Assembly: GCA_017882505.1 (NCBI GenBank)
Contig: JADGPJ010000017.1
Coordinates: 1 to 43,374 of the forward strand
Source of the DNA: Solirubrobacterales bacterium
GTDB lineage: Bacteria > Actinomycetota > Thermoleophilia > Solirubrobacterales > 70-9
Direction: 5' to 3'
DNA length: 43,374 bases
Under the pieces are notes generated by a model. That model was not told the DNA's origin. It saw nothing but the letters and a program-made list of their open reading frames with translations, and ran no database searches. Positions 26,031 to 33,780 of the stretch are shown here, piece after piece. The position numbers and the translations under genes are program-made. Positions within the stretch are counted from its first letter, which is position 1. Each line of letters opens with the position of its first letter.

Positions 26031-26954
26031 ATGGAGGCCAGAGAGGCATCCGGGACGCAGTCCAGGACCGAGCGAGCCGATTTCCAGGAGACGGCCGACC
26101 CGGCGCTGATGGAGGCCGCTGACCGCACGGCCGACGTCAAGCTGCTCAGCTACGCCGAGCTCTACCTGCTCTGGGAGCGCCAGCAGTGGCAGACCCAGGA
26201 GCTCGACTTCAGCCGCGACCGCGAGGACTGGCACCAGCGGATCAGCGAGGAGGAGCGCTTCCAGCGCATGTACGGGCTCTCCTCGTTCTTCATCGGCGAG
26301 CAGAAGGTGGCGGAGGAGCTGGGGCCGATCATGCGCGCCGCCCAGACCGAGGACCAGAAGATCTTCCTCTGCACGCAGATCGCCGACGAGGCCCGCCACG
26401 TCCGCTTCTTCGAGCGCTTCTACCGCGAGGTCGGCGTGCTCGAGGCGGACGGGCTGAGCGAGATGCTGGCGGAGACCTCGGAGCACCTCAACGACAACTT
26501 CGGTCGCCTCTTCGACGAGATGCTGAAGCAGCGGACCGACCGGCTCTCGGTCGAACCGGAGGACACCGAGGCGCTGGTCGAGGCGGTGACGCTCTACCAC
26601 ATGGTCATCGAGGGGATGCTGGCCCTCACCGGCCAGCACTTCATCATGGACTTCAACGAACGCGAAGGAACCCTGCCGGGCTTCGTCGCGGGGTTCCAGA
26701 AGGTCGCCCGCGACGAGCATCGCCACGTCGCCTTCGGTTCGGTCTTCCTGCGCGAGAAGGCGCGCGAGGACGACCGCTACAAGCAGGCGATCCAGCGCAC
26801 GCTCGAGGAGTCGCTGCCGGTTGCCGACGGCGTCCTCTCGCCGCCCTGGGCCGAGGAGGAGGAGGATTTCGAGCTGTTCGGCTACTCGCTGGAGGAAACC
26901 CGCAAGTTCGCCGGCACCTGCCTGATGCGGCGCCTCAAAGTCATCGGCCTCTAG
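26031..26954 (+). CDS. R2-like ligand-binding oxidase (ribonucleotide reductase R2 fold)
   Basis: A 307-residue ferritin-like protein. The six dinuclear metal ligands can be placed as E90, E120 and H123 (in DEARH), E194, E229 and H232 (in DEHRH). Val at E90+3 (V93) and Tyr at E194-5 (Y189) occupy the positions that form the Val-Tyr ether crosslink in R2lox proteins, which carry a Mn/Fe cofactor and bind a fatty acid. Together with DFSRDREDW near the N terminus and the absence of an nrdA neighbour, this favours R2lox over a true ribonucleotide reductase subunit. ATG 26031 follows GGGGAG by 5 nt. It converges with the sigma-factor gene. Confidence 0.82.
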   Translation: MEAREASGTQSRTERADFQETADPALMEAADRTADVKLLSYAELYLLWERQQWQTQELDFSRDREDWHQRISEEERFQRMYGLSSFFIGEQKVAEELGPIMRAAQTEDQKIFLCTQIADEARHVRFFERFYREVGVLEADGLSEMLAETSEHLNDNFGRLFDEMLKQRTDRLSVEPEDTEALVEAVTLYHMVIEGMLALTGQHFIMDFNEREGTLPGFVAGFQKVARDEHRHVAFGSVFLREKAREDDRYKQAIQRTLEESLPVADGVLSPPWAEEEEDFELFGYSLEETRKFAGTCLMRRLKVIGL

Positions 26955-26982
26955 CCAGGGGCTCGAGGCCGGGAGCGTCGCG

Positions 26983-28488
26983 CTACGGCGTGACGGGGGG
27001 TTCCGCCACCGGATCGCTGGGAGCGGCCGGCGGAGTCGGTTCCGCCGGCGGCGGAGTCGGCTCCGCCGGCGCGGCAGCGGCGGGCGGGGTCGACCCCGAA
27101 CCGCCGACGATCACGACCACGGTGCCGGTACCGCTGTGGGCCCCGGCGGCGGGCCCTTCGGAAGGAAGGGCGGCGGTTACGCCTTCGGACTCCGGACTGC
27201 CGATCCCGCCGGTGCCGGCGGTGGACTGGCCGGCGGCTTCTTCTTCGGCGTCGGGCGCCGTGGCGGGCGTTTCTTCGGCTACTTCCGCGGGCGGCGCGGG
27301 CTGCGTTTCGCCGGCTTCGATCGGGCGTGCCTCGACTACTTTGACATGGTCTTCGATCCCGGGCGCGATTGCGGGCGCCACGGCGACGGGCGCTGCGAGA
27401 CCCCCCGTGGATTCGAGATGACGGACCGTGCTGACCTTCGCCTGAGGCGTGACAGGGGTCGAGGTGTTCTGCTTCACCTCGACCGCGGCTCCGGCGGTCA
27501 GGACCGCGGCGGTGACCACTCCGGCGACGGCCTTGGTCCCGATCGCTCCGCCGATCGCGCCGATCCCACCGGCGGCGCCGCTGCCCCCGAGCGCGGCGCC
27601 GACGCTGCTGACGGCACCCGCTCCGGCCGCTCCGGCTCCCGCCGCACCGGCGCCCGCGTTGCTGGCTCCGGCGCCACCGAACCCGAGCTTGGAGAGGATG
27701 AGGCCTTTGAAGGCCAGCAGCGGGCCGATCGGGAACAGGGCCGCGAGGGCCTTCTCGTTGGAGCGGACCTGGGAGCGGAAGTTCGCGCACTCGTCGCACT
27801 CGCGGACGTGGCGGCGGACCGGGGCCGAGACCTTGCGCAGGCCCTCGGCCGCTTCGGAGAGCTCGACGTGGACCTCGCCGCAGGTCAGCAGGCGCGCCTG
27901 GCTCGCCTCGGCGAGGGAGATCCGGGCGCGGACCAGCAGCGACTTGACCGACGGCACCGTGGTCTCCATCGCGGCGGCGATTTCCTCGTAGGAGAGGGCG
28001 TCCATCTCACGCAAGAGCAGCGCCGAGCGCTGGGTCTCGGGAAGCTTGTTGACGTCGCTGAGGATCTGGCGGAACTCCTCGCGGTTGTGGACCCGCTCGG
28101 CGGTGGAGGAGGCCTCGACGGCGGGCACCATGTCCATCGATTCCTGCGCGTCGGCGGTCGGTTTGCGCAGGTGGTTGAGGCAGCGGTTGCGGGCGATCCG
28201 GTAGAGCCAGGGACGGAGGTTGATCTCGCGCTCGTCGGCGAGCATCGCCTTGTAGGCGTTGACGAAGACCTCCTGCAGCACGTCCTCGGCGTCCTCGGTC
28301 GAGCCGAGCATCTGCCGGCAGAATCCGAGCAGGCGACCCTGGTAGCGATCGACGATCGCCTCGAAGGCACCGGGGTTGCCCGCGCGCGCCATCGCGATCA
28401 GCTTCTCGTCGCCCTGGAGCTTGAGCAGGGGAGAGCGGCGGGCCAACAGCCCGCGGCGACTGGCGTGCGTGAGTGCGGATGCCTCCAA
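26983..28488 (-). CDS. ECF sigma factor fused to a zinc-binding anti-sigma domain and membrane anchor
   Basis: A 501-residue protein. Residues about 30-110 are sigma region 2 (AFEAIVDRYQGRLLGFCRQM, then DAEDVLQEVFVNAY). About 140-195 are region 4 with the helix-turn-helix (ALSYEEIAAAMETTVPSVKSL). C203, H207, H227, C231 and C234 form a zinc-binding anti-sigma-like motif (the last three as H-x3-C-x2-C). A Gly/Ala-rich linker leads to one transmembrane segment (about 318-338), followed by about 160 residues rich in Pro, Ala, Glu and Thr, presumably outside the membrane. Sigma and anti-sigma are thus one polypeptide. The TTG at 28488 follows GGAGGAG by 6 nt. Confidence 0.86.
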   Translation of the reverse strand: MEASALTHASRRGLLARRSPLLKLQGDEKLIAMARAGNPGAFEAIVDRYQGRLLGFCRQMLGSTEDAEDVLQEVFVNAYKAMLADEREINLRPWLYRIARNRCLNHLRKPTADAQESMDMVPAVEASSTAERVHNREEFRQILSDVNKLPETQRSALLLREMDALSYEEIAAAMETTVPSVKSLLVRARISLAEASQARLLTCGEVHVELSEAAEGLRKVSAPVRRHVRECDECANFRSQVRSNEKALAALFPIGPLLAFKGLILSKLGFGGAGASNAGAGAAGAGAAGAGAVSSVGAALGGSGAAGGIGAIGGAIGTKAVAGVVTAAVLTAGAAVEVKQNTSTPVTPQAKVSTVRHLESTGGLAAPVAVAPAIAPGIEDHVKVVEARPIEAGETQPAPPAEVAEETPATAPDAEEEAAGQSTAGTGGIGSPESEGVTAALPSEGPAAGAHSGTGTVVVIVGGSGSTPPAAAAPAEPTPPPAEPTPPAAPSDPVAEPPVTP

Positions 28489-28580
28489 GCTCTCCTCCAG
28501 GGAAGGCGTCGTTTCCTTTACTCAAGGACACCGTAACAGCGGCGCAGTTGCGGCCGGCAAAGATTTATTGCGGCTTGAAG

Positions 28581-28666
28581 TGCCCGGGGCGGGACTCGAA
28601 CCCGCAAGCCCCCGAAGGGACAGCGCCTTTTAAGGGCGCCGCTTTTGCCAGTTTCGCCACCCGGGC
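28581..28666 (-). tRNA. tRNA-Leu (anticodon TAA)
   Basis: Read on the minus strand, acceptor arms GCCCGGG and CCCGGGC pair over 7 bp with discriminator A. The anticodon stem GCGCC/GGCGC encloses loop CTTAAAA, giving anticodon TAA. A long variable arm (class II) and the T arm GCGGG-TTCGAGT-CCCGC are present. CCA is not encoded. Confidence 0.96.
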
Positions 28667-28672
28667 CAGGCG

Positions 28673-28678
28673 ATGGTA
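28673..28678 (-). promoter_or_regulatory. -10 element for tRNA-Leu
   Basis: TACCAT on the minus strand ends 6 nt before the first base of tRNA-Leu, giving a transcript with almost no 5' leader. Confidence 0.35.
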
Positions 28679-28721
28679 TCCCGCCTGCGGAGGGCCTCGC
28701 CCCGGGGCCGCCAACCTCTTA

Positions 28722-28727
28722 TAGGCT
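28722..28727 (+). promoter_or_regulatory. -10 element for the ThDP enzyme gene
   Basis: TAGGCT ends 6 nt before the ATG at 28734; no ribosome site lies between. Predicted leaderless transcript. Confidence 0.5.
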
Positions 28728-28733
28728 CGCCTT

Positions 28734-30350
28734 ATGGAGGCTCACGGGGGGCGGATAGTCGCGAAGGTCTTGAAGTCCAGGGGCGTGGACCATCTCTTCA
28801 CGCTGTCGGGAGGGCATCTGTTCTCCATCTACGACGGCTGCAAAGAGGAGGGGATCGGGATCGTCGATGTGCGCCACGAGCAGACCGCGGCTTTTGCCGC
28901 CGAGGGGATGGCGAAGGCGACTCGGAACGTCGGGGTCGCGGCGCTGACCGCCGGTCCCGGGGTCACGAACGGGCTCAGCGCGATCGCCAGCGCCCGGGCG
29001 AACGGGTCGCCTGTCTGCGCGCTCGGGGGGCGGGCGCCGGAGCTGCGCTGGGGCTCGGGCTCGCTGCAGGAGATCGATCACCTGCCGTTCGTCTCGCCGC
29101 TGGTCAAGTCCGCCGAGACCGTCAAGGAGCCGGGCGCGATCGCGGCGATGACCGCGGCGGCGCTGGACCTGGCGCTCGCGGCCCCCGGCGGCCCGACCTT
29201 CATCGACTACCCGCTCGACGTCGTCTTCTCCGAGGCCGAGGTCGAGATCCCGCCTCTGCCCGTCATCCCGCCTGCGCTCGCGGCCGAGGGTGTCGAGGAG
29301 GCCGCGGCGCTGCTCGCCGCCGCCGAGCGCCCGGCGATCATGGCCGGCAGCGGTCTCTACTGGGGCCACGGCGAGGAGGAGATGCGAGCCCTGGCCGAGG
29401 CGCTCGGCATCCCCGTCTTCCTCAATGGCCTCGGCCGTGGCTGCCTACCGGCGGACCACGAGCTGGCCTTCAGCCGCGCTCGCGGAATGGCCTTGAAGGG
29501 CGCCGACGTGGCGCTCGTGATCGGGGTTCCGATGGACTTCAGGCTCGGCTTCGGCGGCAGCTTCGGCGAGGAGACGAAGATCATCAGGCTCGACGTCGCC
29601 GCCAACGCGCTCAGGGCCAATCGCGCGCCGGAGGTGGACCTGGTCGGCGACGTCAGGGCGAGCCTGGCCGCGATCGGCGCCGGCGCCGCCAACGGCGCCT
29701 CGCGCAGCGCCCGCTGGCTGGCGGAGCTGCGAACCGCGGAGGCGGAGAGGAAGGCGAGCGAGCGGGCTGAGCTGGACGACCCGCGGGTGCCGCTGCACCC
29801 GGTGCGGATCTATCGCGAACTGGCCGAGGTGCTCGACCGCGACGCGATCGTCGTCGGCGACGGCGGCGACTTCGTCTCCTACGCCGGTCGCTTCATCGAC
29901 ACCTACCAACCGGGTTGTTGGATGGACCCCGGTCCCTTTGGCTGTCTCGGCGCCGGTCCCGGCCAGGCGATCGGCGCCAAGGTCGCCCACCCCGACCGCC
30001 AGGTCTGCCTGCTGCTCGGCGACGGCGCCTTCGGCTTTGCCGGAATGGAGTTCGACACGATGGCGCGCCACGGCCTCGGGATCGTCGGGGTGATGGGCAA
30101 CAACGGGATCTGGGCACTCGAGCATCACCCGATGAAGTTCCTCTACGGCTACTCGGTCGCGGCCGAGCTGCGGCCGGAGACGCGCTACGACCAGATGGTC
30201 GAATCGCTCGGTTGCGACGGCGTCCTCGTCCGCCACCCGGACGAGCTGCGGCCGGCGCTCGAGCGCGCGTTCGAGTCAGGCCGGCCGACGCTGGTCAACG
30301 TCCTCACCGATCCCGAGGTCGTCTACCCGCGCAAATCGAATCTGGCTTAG
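28734..30350 (+). CDS. thiamine-diphosphate enzyme, acetolactate synthase-like
   Basis: A 538-residue three-domain ThDP enzyme. The pyrimidine-binding domain (about 1-165) has the catalytic Glu in VRHEQTAAFAAEG and GPGVTNGL. The central domain (about 185-320) binds FAD or ADP in relatives. The pyrophosphate-binding domain (about 350-530) carries the Mg/ThDP motif starting GDGAFGFAG and ending in NN. Overall similarity is to acetolactate synthase, oxalyl-CoA decarboxylase and related decarboxylases, and the substrate cannot be decided. No ilvN or ilvC neighbour is present, so an anabolic acetolactate synthase is less likely. ATG 28734 directly follows its -10 box. Confidence 0.87.
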   Translation: MEAHGGRIVAKVLKSRGVDHLFTLSGGHLFSIYDGCKEEGIGIVDVRHEQTAAFAAEGMAKATRNVGVAALTAGPGVTNGLSAIASARANGSPVCALGGRAPELRWGSGSLQEIDHLPFVSPLVKSAETVKEPGAIAAMTAAALDLALAAPGGPTFIDYPLDVVFSEAEVEIPPLPVIPPALAAEGVEEAAALLAAAERPAIMAGSGLYWGHGEEEMRALAEALGIPVFLNGLGRGCLPADHELAFSRARGMALKGADVALVIGVPMDFRLGFGGSFGEETKIIRLDVAANALRANRAPEVDLVGDVRASLAAIGAGAANGASRSARWLAELRTAEAERKASERAELDDPRVPLHPVRIYRELAEVLDRDAIVVGDGGDFVSYAGRFIDTYQPGCWMDPGPFGCLGAGPGQAIGAKVAHPDRQVCLLLGDGAFGFAGMEFDTMARHGLGIVGVMGNNGIWALEHHPMKFLYGYSVAAELRPETRYDQMVESLGCDGVLVRHPDELRPALERAFESGRPTLVNVLTDPEVVYPRKSNLA

Positions 30351-30377
30351 ACCCGGTTCTCAGGTCCTCCAAAACAA

Positions 30378-30407
30378 GAATCGGCCGTCATTGCTGACGA
30401 CCGATTC
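30378..30407 (-). terminator. Rho-independent terminator (best on the minus strand)
   Basis: A 13-bp stem with one mismatch (arms 30378-30390 and 30395-30407) and loop TTGC. On the minus strand it is followed by TTGTTTT, so it fits the end of the ppx-side transcript. It lies 27 nt after the ThDP enzyme stop and may also slow transcription from that side, although no T-run follows on the plus strand. Confidence 0.7.
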
Positions 30408-30502
30408 AAGCTGGCCCCTCAGGACGGGCAGGGGTACGTCTTCAGGGACCATGTGTATTCGATGGGCTCAGACGGCGGGAGGCGCCATGATGCGGCAATC
30501 GC

Positions 30503-30682
30503 CTAAGCCCTGTTAACCAGGAGCAAGGTGGGATGACCCCTCTCGTCCCCGGTCAAGACAGTATGGCCCTGGCTGTCCGTTACGTCCAGTCGGCGCCAAA
30601 ACCAATACTGAAAACAGAGTAGTGGCTTCTTACCCACTTTTGGTGGTTCGGACGGGCAGTTGACCCATCTGTCCAGTTGCAC
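30503..30682 (-). CDS. possible 59-residue orphan protein or gene remnant
   Basis: Downstream of ppx on the minus strand, an open frame encodes a protein-like sequence with DRWVNCPSEPP, LLCFQYWFWRRLDVTD and a C-terminal HPTLLLVNRA. The frame stays open upstream through FAVPGGQSL. The best start is GTG 30682; no ATG or ribosome site is present. Codon use is less GC-rich than in neighbours (AAA, TTA, CTA and GTA occur). A terminator lies 95 nt beyond the stop in the correct orientation. It may be a short acquired gene or the 3' remnant of a longer one; no family is recognised. The rest of 30351-30737 shows no other gene. Confidence 0.35.
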   Translation of the reverse strand: MQLDRWVNCPSEPPKVGKKPLLCFQYWFWRRLDVTDSQGHTVLTGDERGHPTLLLVNRA

Positions 30683-30737
30683 CGCTAAAGACTGTCCACC
30701 CGGTACCGCGAAGTTCTTCGATTGAATACCGGGGCTT

Positions 30738-31667
30738 TCAATCTCCGGTGGCGGCCGCCGAGATCGCCGTTCCGTAGAGGATGTCGTGCTCGGAGACCAC
30801 GATCTGCTCCAGGTCGAACGCCCGCATCGCCTCGACCAGGATGACGACACCGGCGACGATTGTCGGTGCCCGGTCGGCGTGCAGGCCCGGGATCTCAACC
30901 CGCTCGGAGAGCGGTACGGAGGCGAGCTGGGACAGCATTCGCTGAATCGCCGGGAGGGTGAGGACGTGGCCGTGGACCTGGGCCGGGTCGTAGGGGGCAA
31001 GGCCCATTTCGACGGCCGCCAGCGAGGTCGGCGTGCCGGCGACGGCGATTCCTTCCTCGGCGCCGGCACCGGCGGCGATCGCGGTCTGAATCAGGCCACG
31101 GACGTCGTCGGCGAGGGATTCGAGCTCGATCGCGGTCGGGGGGTCGGAGGCGATGTGGCGCTCGGTATGGCGGACGACGCCGGCCTGGAGCGAGGTGTGG
31201 AAGGAGATCTCGGCGCCGCTGCCGACGATCAACTCGGTCGAGCCGCCGCCGATGTCGATCACCAGGGTCGCCCGGTTGGGCAGGTGCTCGGAGGTGGCGC
31301 CGAGGTAGGTCAGGCGCGCCTCCTCCTCGCCGTCGAGGACTCGGGCGGACAGCGCGAAGCGCTCGCGCAGCTCGGCGATGAAGGCGCCGCCGTTGCCGGC
31401 GTCGCGGACCGCGCTGGTCGCGATCGCCTCGACGCGATCGGCGCCGAGCGTGCCGATCTCCTCGACGTACTCGCCGATCGCCTCGCAGGCGTCCTCGATC
31501 GCCTCCGCCGAGAGCCGCCCGGAGAGATCGACGCCGCGGCCCAGGCGCGTTACCCGGGTGCGCCGCTCGATCGGCGAGACCACGCCGTCGCTGACGTCGG
31601 CCACCAGCAGCCGCGCCGAGTTGGTGCCGACGTCGATCACCGCGACGCGCTGCGAGCCCTGCGACAT
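30738..31667 (-). CDS. Ppx/GppA phosphatase family protein
   Basis: A 309-residue member of the ASKHA phosphatase fold, hydrolysing inorganic polyphosphate or pppGpp. Motifs are VAVIDVGTNSARLLVAD (phosphate 1), ATSAVRDAGNG, LVIDIGGGSTELIVG (phosphate 2) and the family GVVRHTER and AGTPTSLAA segments. It is the short form, without the C-terminal HD-like domain. I prefer ATG 31667 (MSQGSQRVAV): a minus-strand TAGAGT box ends 7 nt before it, and the ATG three codons upstream would lie inside that box. It is divergent from the FAH remnant. Confidence 0.92.
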   Translation of the reverse strand: MSQGSQRVAVIDVGTNSARLLVADVSDGVVSPIERRTRVTRLGRGVDLSGRLSAEAIEDACEAIGEYVEEIGTLGADRVEAIATSAVRDAGNGGAFIAELRERFALSARVLDGEEEARLTYLGATSEHLPNRATLVIDIGGGSTELIVGSGAEISFHTSLQAGVVRHTERHIASDPPTAIELESLADDVRGLIQTAIAAGAGAEEGIAVAGTPTSLAAVEMGLAPYDPAQVHGHVLTLPAIQRMLSQLASVPLSERVEIPGLHADRAPTIVAGVVILVEAMRAFDLEQIVVSEHDILYGTAISAAATGD

Positions 31668-31674
31668 GGCCCGC

Positions 31675-31680
31675 ACTCTA
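31675..31680 (-). promoter_or_regulatory. -10 element for the Ppx/GppA gene
   Basis: TAGAGT on the minus strand ends 7 nt before the ATG at 31667. Predicted leaderless transcript. Confidence 0.45.
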
Positions 31681-31705
31681 GAGATAGAGCTAGTGAGCGC
31701 CGCCG

Positions 31706-32239
31706 GTGCGAATGGACTACGAGCCCGAGCTCGGGATCGTGATCGGTCGCGGCGGCTCCGACCTCACCCCGGAGGAGGCCATCTCCCGCATCTTCGGCTT
31801 CACGATCCTCAACGACTTCAGCGCCCGCGACATCCAGATGCGCGAGATGCCCGGCAAGCTCGGCCCCTTCAAGGGCAAGCACTTCGCCTGCGGCGGCGGC
31901 CCGGTGATCGCCACCCCGGACGAGCTCGACTGGCACGGCGGCCTGCGAATGCAGGCGCGCGTCAACGGCGAGACCCTCTGCGACACCTCCAGCGCCGAGG
32001 CGATCTGGTCGGTCGAGGAGCTGGTCGCCTGGGCCTCCTAGGGCGAGCGCCTCGTCCCCGGCTGGCCCCTCGGCTCCGGCACCTGCAACGGCGGCTCGAC
32101 GATCGAGCTCGGCCGCGAGCTCTCGCCCGGCGACGAGATCGAGCTGGAGATCGAGGGCCTCGGCGTCCTCCGCAACCGCCTCGGCCAGCCCGCCACCGGC
32201 GGCTGGATGCCGAAGGTCCGGGAGAAAGCCGCCCAGTAA
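31706..32239 (+). pseudogene. fumarylacetoacetate hydrolase-family gene, 5'-truncated with an in-frame TAG
   Basis: The frame encodes the FAH core from MDYEPELGIVIGRGG (metal-binding E-x-E) through FGFTILNDFSARDIQ, then hits TAG at 32039-32041. It continues in the same frame as GERLVPGWPLGSGTCNGG and LEIEGLGVLRNRLG to a TAA at 32237. Both sides of the TAG are clearly FAH-like, so this is one nonsense change. The N-terminal third of the family is missing; the ppx promoter lies directly upstream. Codon bias is still strong, so decay appears recent. Members hydrolyse C-C bonds in acylpyruvates or aromatic breakdown products; the product here is probably non-functional. Confidence 0.82.
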
Positions 32240-32273
32240 GCCGCCCGAGCGGAATCCGCAGCCCTCACGTTGC

Positions 32274-32279
32274 TAGCAT
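32274..32279 (+). promoter_or_regulatory. -10 element for tRNA-fMet
   Basis: TAGCAT lies 11 nt before the first base of tRNA-fMet, in the short space after the FAH remnant. Confidence 0.35.
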
Positions 32280-32290
32280 TGACAAACCGT

Positions 32291-32356
<66 letters not shown>

Positions 32357-32364
<8 letters not shown>

Positions 32365-32402
32365 TAGGAAAGGGCCCCGGAAACGGGGCCTTTTTCGTGG
32401 CC
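32357..32402 (+). repeat. tRNA-fMet 3' end plus terminator, original copy (attL-like)
   Basis: The last 8 nt of tRNA-fMet and the following 38 nt. The first 14 nt (CCCCGCTATAGGAA) recur exactly at 41965-41978, and the remainder recurs with scattered differences. This fits the tRNA-side junction of an integrated element. Confidence 0.55.
32373..32395 (+). terminator. Rho-independent terminator of tRNA-fMet
   Basis: GGCCCCG stem, GAAA loop, CGGGGCC stem, then TTTTT: a textbook terminator 9 nt after the tRNA. Confidence 0.92.
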
Positions 32403-33151
32403 TGTGTCCTGATGCCGACGGCCGCCGTGGCACCAAGGGGGTACCAACGCCGGAGGATTTGAGCCGGCGGAGCGAAGTGTGGGAGGCCGATGCCTGGCGA
32501 GCCAGTGTTGATTGGTCCCGCGACCGTAAGGCCGCGATTGATCGTCTCAGGGGGTCTGGAGATGGCTAATCGGGAGCCGATCGATGTGACGGCGAACCTC
32601 TGCTGGGTACCCGCGGGGCATCTGATCCTCCTTGGGGCCGAAGGACTCTAGAAACCGGGCTCCGTCAGAACTGGGGTAGATCACCCGGATGAACAACGTG
32701 GCTAGGAACTACACCTAGGCGGGGCGGACGTCAGCGGCCTGGAAAGGCCCTCAACTGTTCTCCTCCACGCCCGGGCGAGGGCGATCGTGGTCAACCGAAC
32801 GCAGAGCTACCGACTTATCCCGGGAACGGCCGGGCGACGGGCTCCTGCTCCGAGCAGGCGAAGGGATCGAAGAAGGCGATCCCTTCTCGCCGATCCCCCA
32901 GGCAAGGACGATCGCGGTGACGGGCGCGAACCAGGGCCTGCGCTTTGAGTCTTCGAGTCAGCCTTGCGCCGCCAGCCGAAGCGAGCCGACCGCGATAACC
33001 CCTTTCGGTGATGGGCAAAACTTGTCGGCGCGCAAACCATATGTTGATGGCGGCACCTGCGGTCGGAGCTTTCTGAGAACCGCCCACCTCATCGCAGCAG
33101 AGCCGGGGGCCCCGTCGGTACCCCCGACCCGCTGCTTGCTTCCGCCCTACC
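32396..33151. other. gene-poor region after tRNA-fMet
   Basis: About 750 nt without a convincing gene. Minus-strand open frames at 32815-33087 and 32807-33040 lack family signals and strong codon bias. One short plus-strand frame (32490-32651) is listed separately. The sequence looks like decayed coding DNA, and I see no recognisable integrase fragment. Confidence 0.5.
32490..32651 (+). CDS. possible 53-residue small protein
   Basis: Reads MPGEPVLIGPATVRP at the start and ends LCWVPAGHLILLGAEGL. A GGGAGG sequence lies before the ATG, but the 3-nt spacing is short. No family is recognised. It could be a gene remnant in the gene-poor part of the island. Confidence 0.22.
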   Translation: MPGEPVLIGPATVRPRLIVSGGLEMANREPIDVTANLCWVPAGHLILLGAEGL

Positions 33152-33688
33152 TCAAGAGGCGCCGTCCGGAGCGAGCTTGCCGCTCGGGAGCATGCCGATC
33201 CAGAGCCCGAAACCGTCCTTGAGATGGTTGCCTACGGACTGGCCCGCCTTCGTGTCGGCCGTGTAATAGTAGAGGGGGAGGCCGTTGTAGGTGACCTGTT
33301 CAGTGCCGTCACTGCGTGTCGTAAGGCCGACAAGGGACGCGTTGGCTTCACCAGCCACGGCCGGAGTGCCGGAGGCGAGCACCGGCGGCCACACCGCCGC
33401 GCAGGCGCCATTGCAGGTGCTCAACTTCTCGTGCGCGGATGTGGACTTTTCGTCCGGCTTGAACATGTAGAGCGTCCTGTTGTTGGTGCCGGTGATGAGA
33501 GTGCCATCTTCGGGTGTCTTGTAGGTCCCGATGACCAGCGACGGCGCCGACTTCGCGGCGGCCGGGGTCGCGCTCGTCGCGCTCGCTGTCGTCGAGGCAC
33601 CCGTCCCAGAGCTGCCACCGCAGCCCGCGAGCGCGGCGGCCACGATGGCGAGTGCGCCCACCATGCACTTCATCGATGTTCGGTTCAC
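33152..33688 (-). CDS. secreted lipoprotein with Lipoprotein_15 (PF03640-type) repeats
   Basis: A 178-residue lipoprotein: signal peptide with lipobox LAGC (Cys at about residue 23), a Ser/Thr/Ala-rich spacer (about 24-48), then two copies of the PF03640-like repeat. The first has TLITGTNNRTLYMFKPD and CNGACAAVWPP; the second has QVTYNGLPLYYYTAD followed by AGQSVGNHL. It is exported and anchored in the outer leaflet of the cytoplasmic membrane; family function is unknown, possibly redox- or metal-linked. The GTG at 33688 follows AAGGGA by 7 nt. Two stem-loops lie 45-92 nt upstream. Confidence 0.87.
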   Translation of the reverse strand: MNRTSMKCMVGALAIVAAALAGCGGSSGTGASTTASATSATPAAAKSAPSLVIGTYKTPEDGTLITGTNNRTLYMFKPDEKSTSAHEKLSTCNGACAAVWPPVLASGTPAVAGEANASLVGLTTRSDGTEQVTYNGLPLYYYTADTKAGQSVGNHLKDGFGLWIGMLPSGKLAPDGAS

Positions 33689-33732
33689 GTTTCATTCCCT
33701 TGGTCGATTGATCAGAGCGCACGAAGCTATTG

Positions 33733-33780
33733 GGGCCGCCTAACGCGGCCCTAACGTCGCGGTGAGAAAGGTCTCACCGC
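33733..33780. promoter_or_regulatory. two adjacent stem-loops upstream of the lipoprotein gene
   Basis: Stem-loop 1 is GGGCCGC/GCGGCCC (33733-33751, loop CTAAC). Stem-loop 2 is GCGGTGAGA/TCTCACCGC (33759-33780, loop AAGG). Both stems are perfect. They could be operator sites, RNA structures in the lipoprotein leader, or terminators; no T-run follows either one. Confidence 0.45.

Noticed and set aside
26031-26954. Class I ribonucleotide reductase beta subunit (NrdB)
   Set aside because: The fold is the same, but the Val-Tyr crosslink positions, the DFSRDREDW segment and the absence of nrdA favour R2lox. It cannot be fully excluded.
26951-27799. Minus-strand Arg-rich frame inside the sigma-factor gene
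   Set aside because: Out-of-frame shadow of the Pro/Ala-rich tail of the fused sigma factor.
28473-28724. Plus-strand frame containing PGRDSNPQAPEGTAPF
   Set aside because: Spurious translation across the complement of tRNA-Leu, a common annotation artefact.
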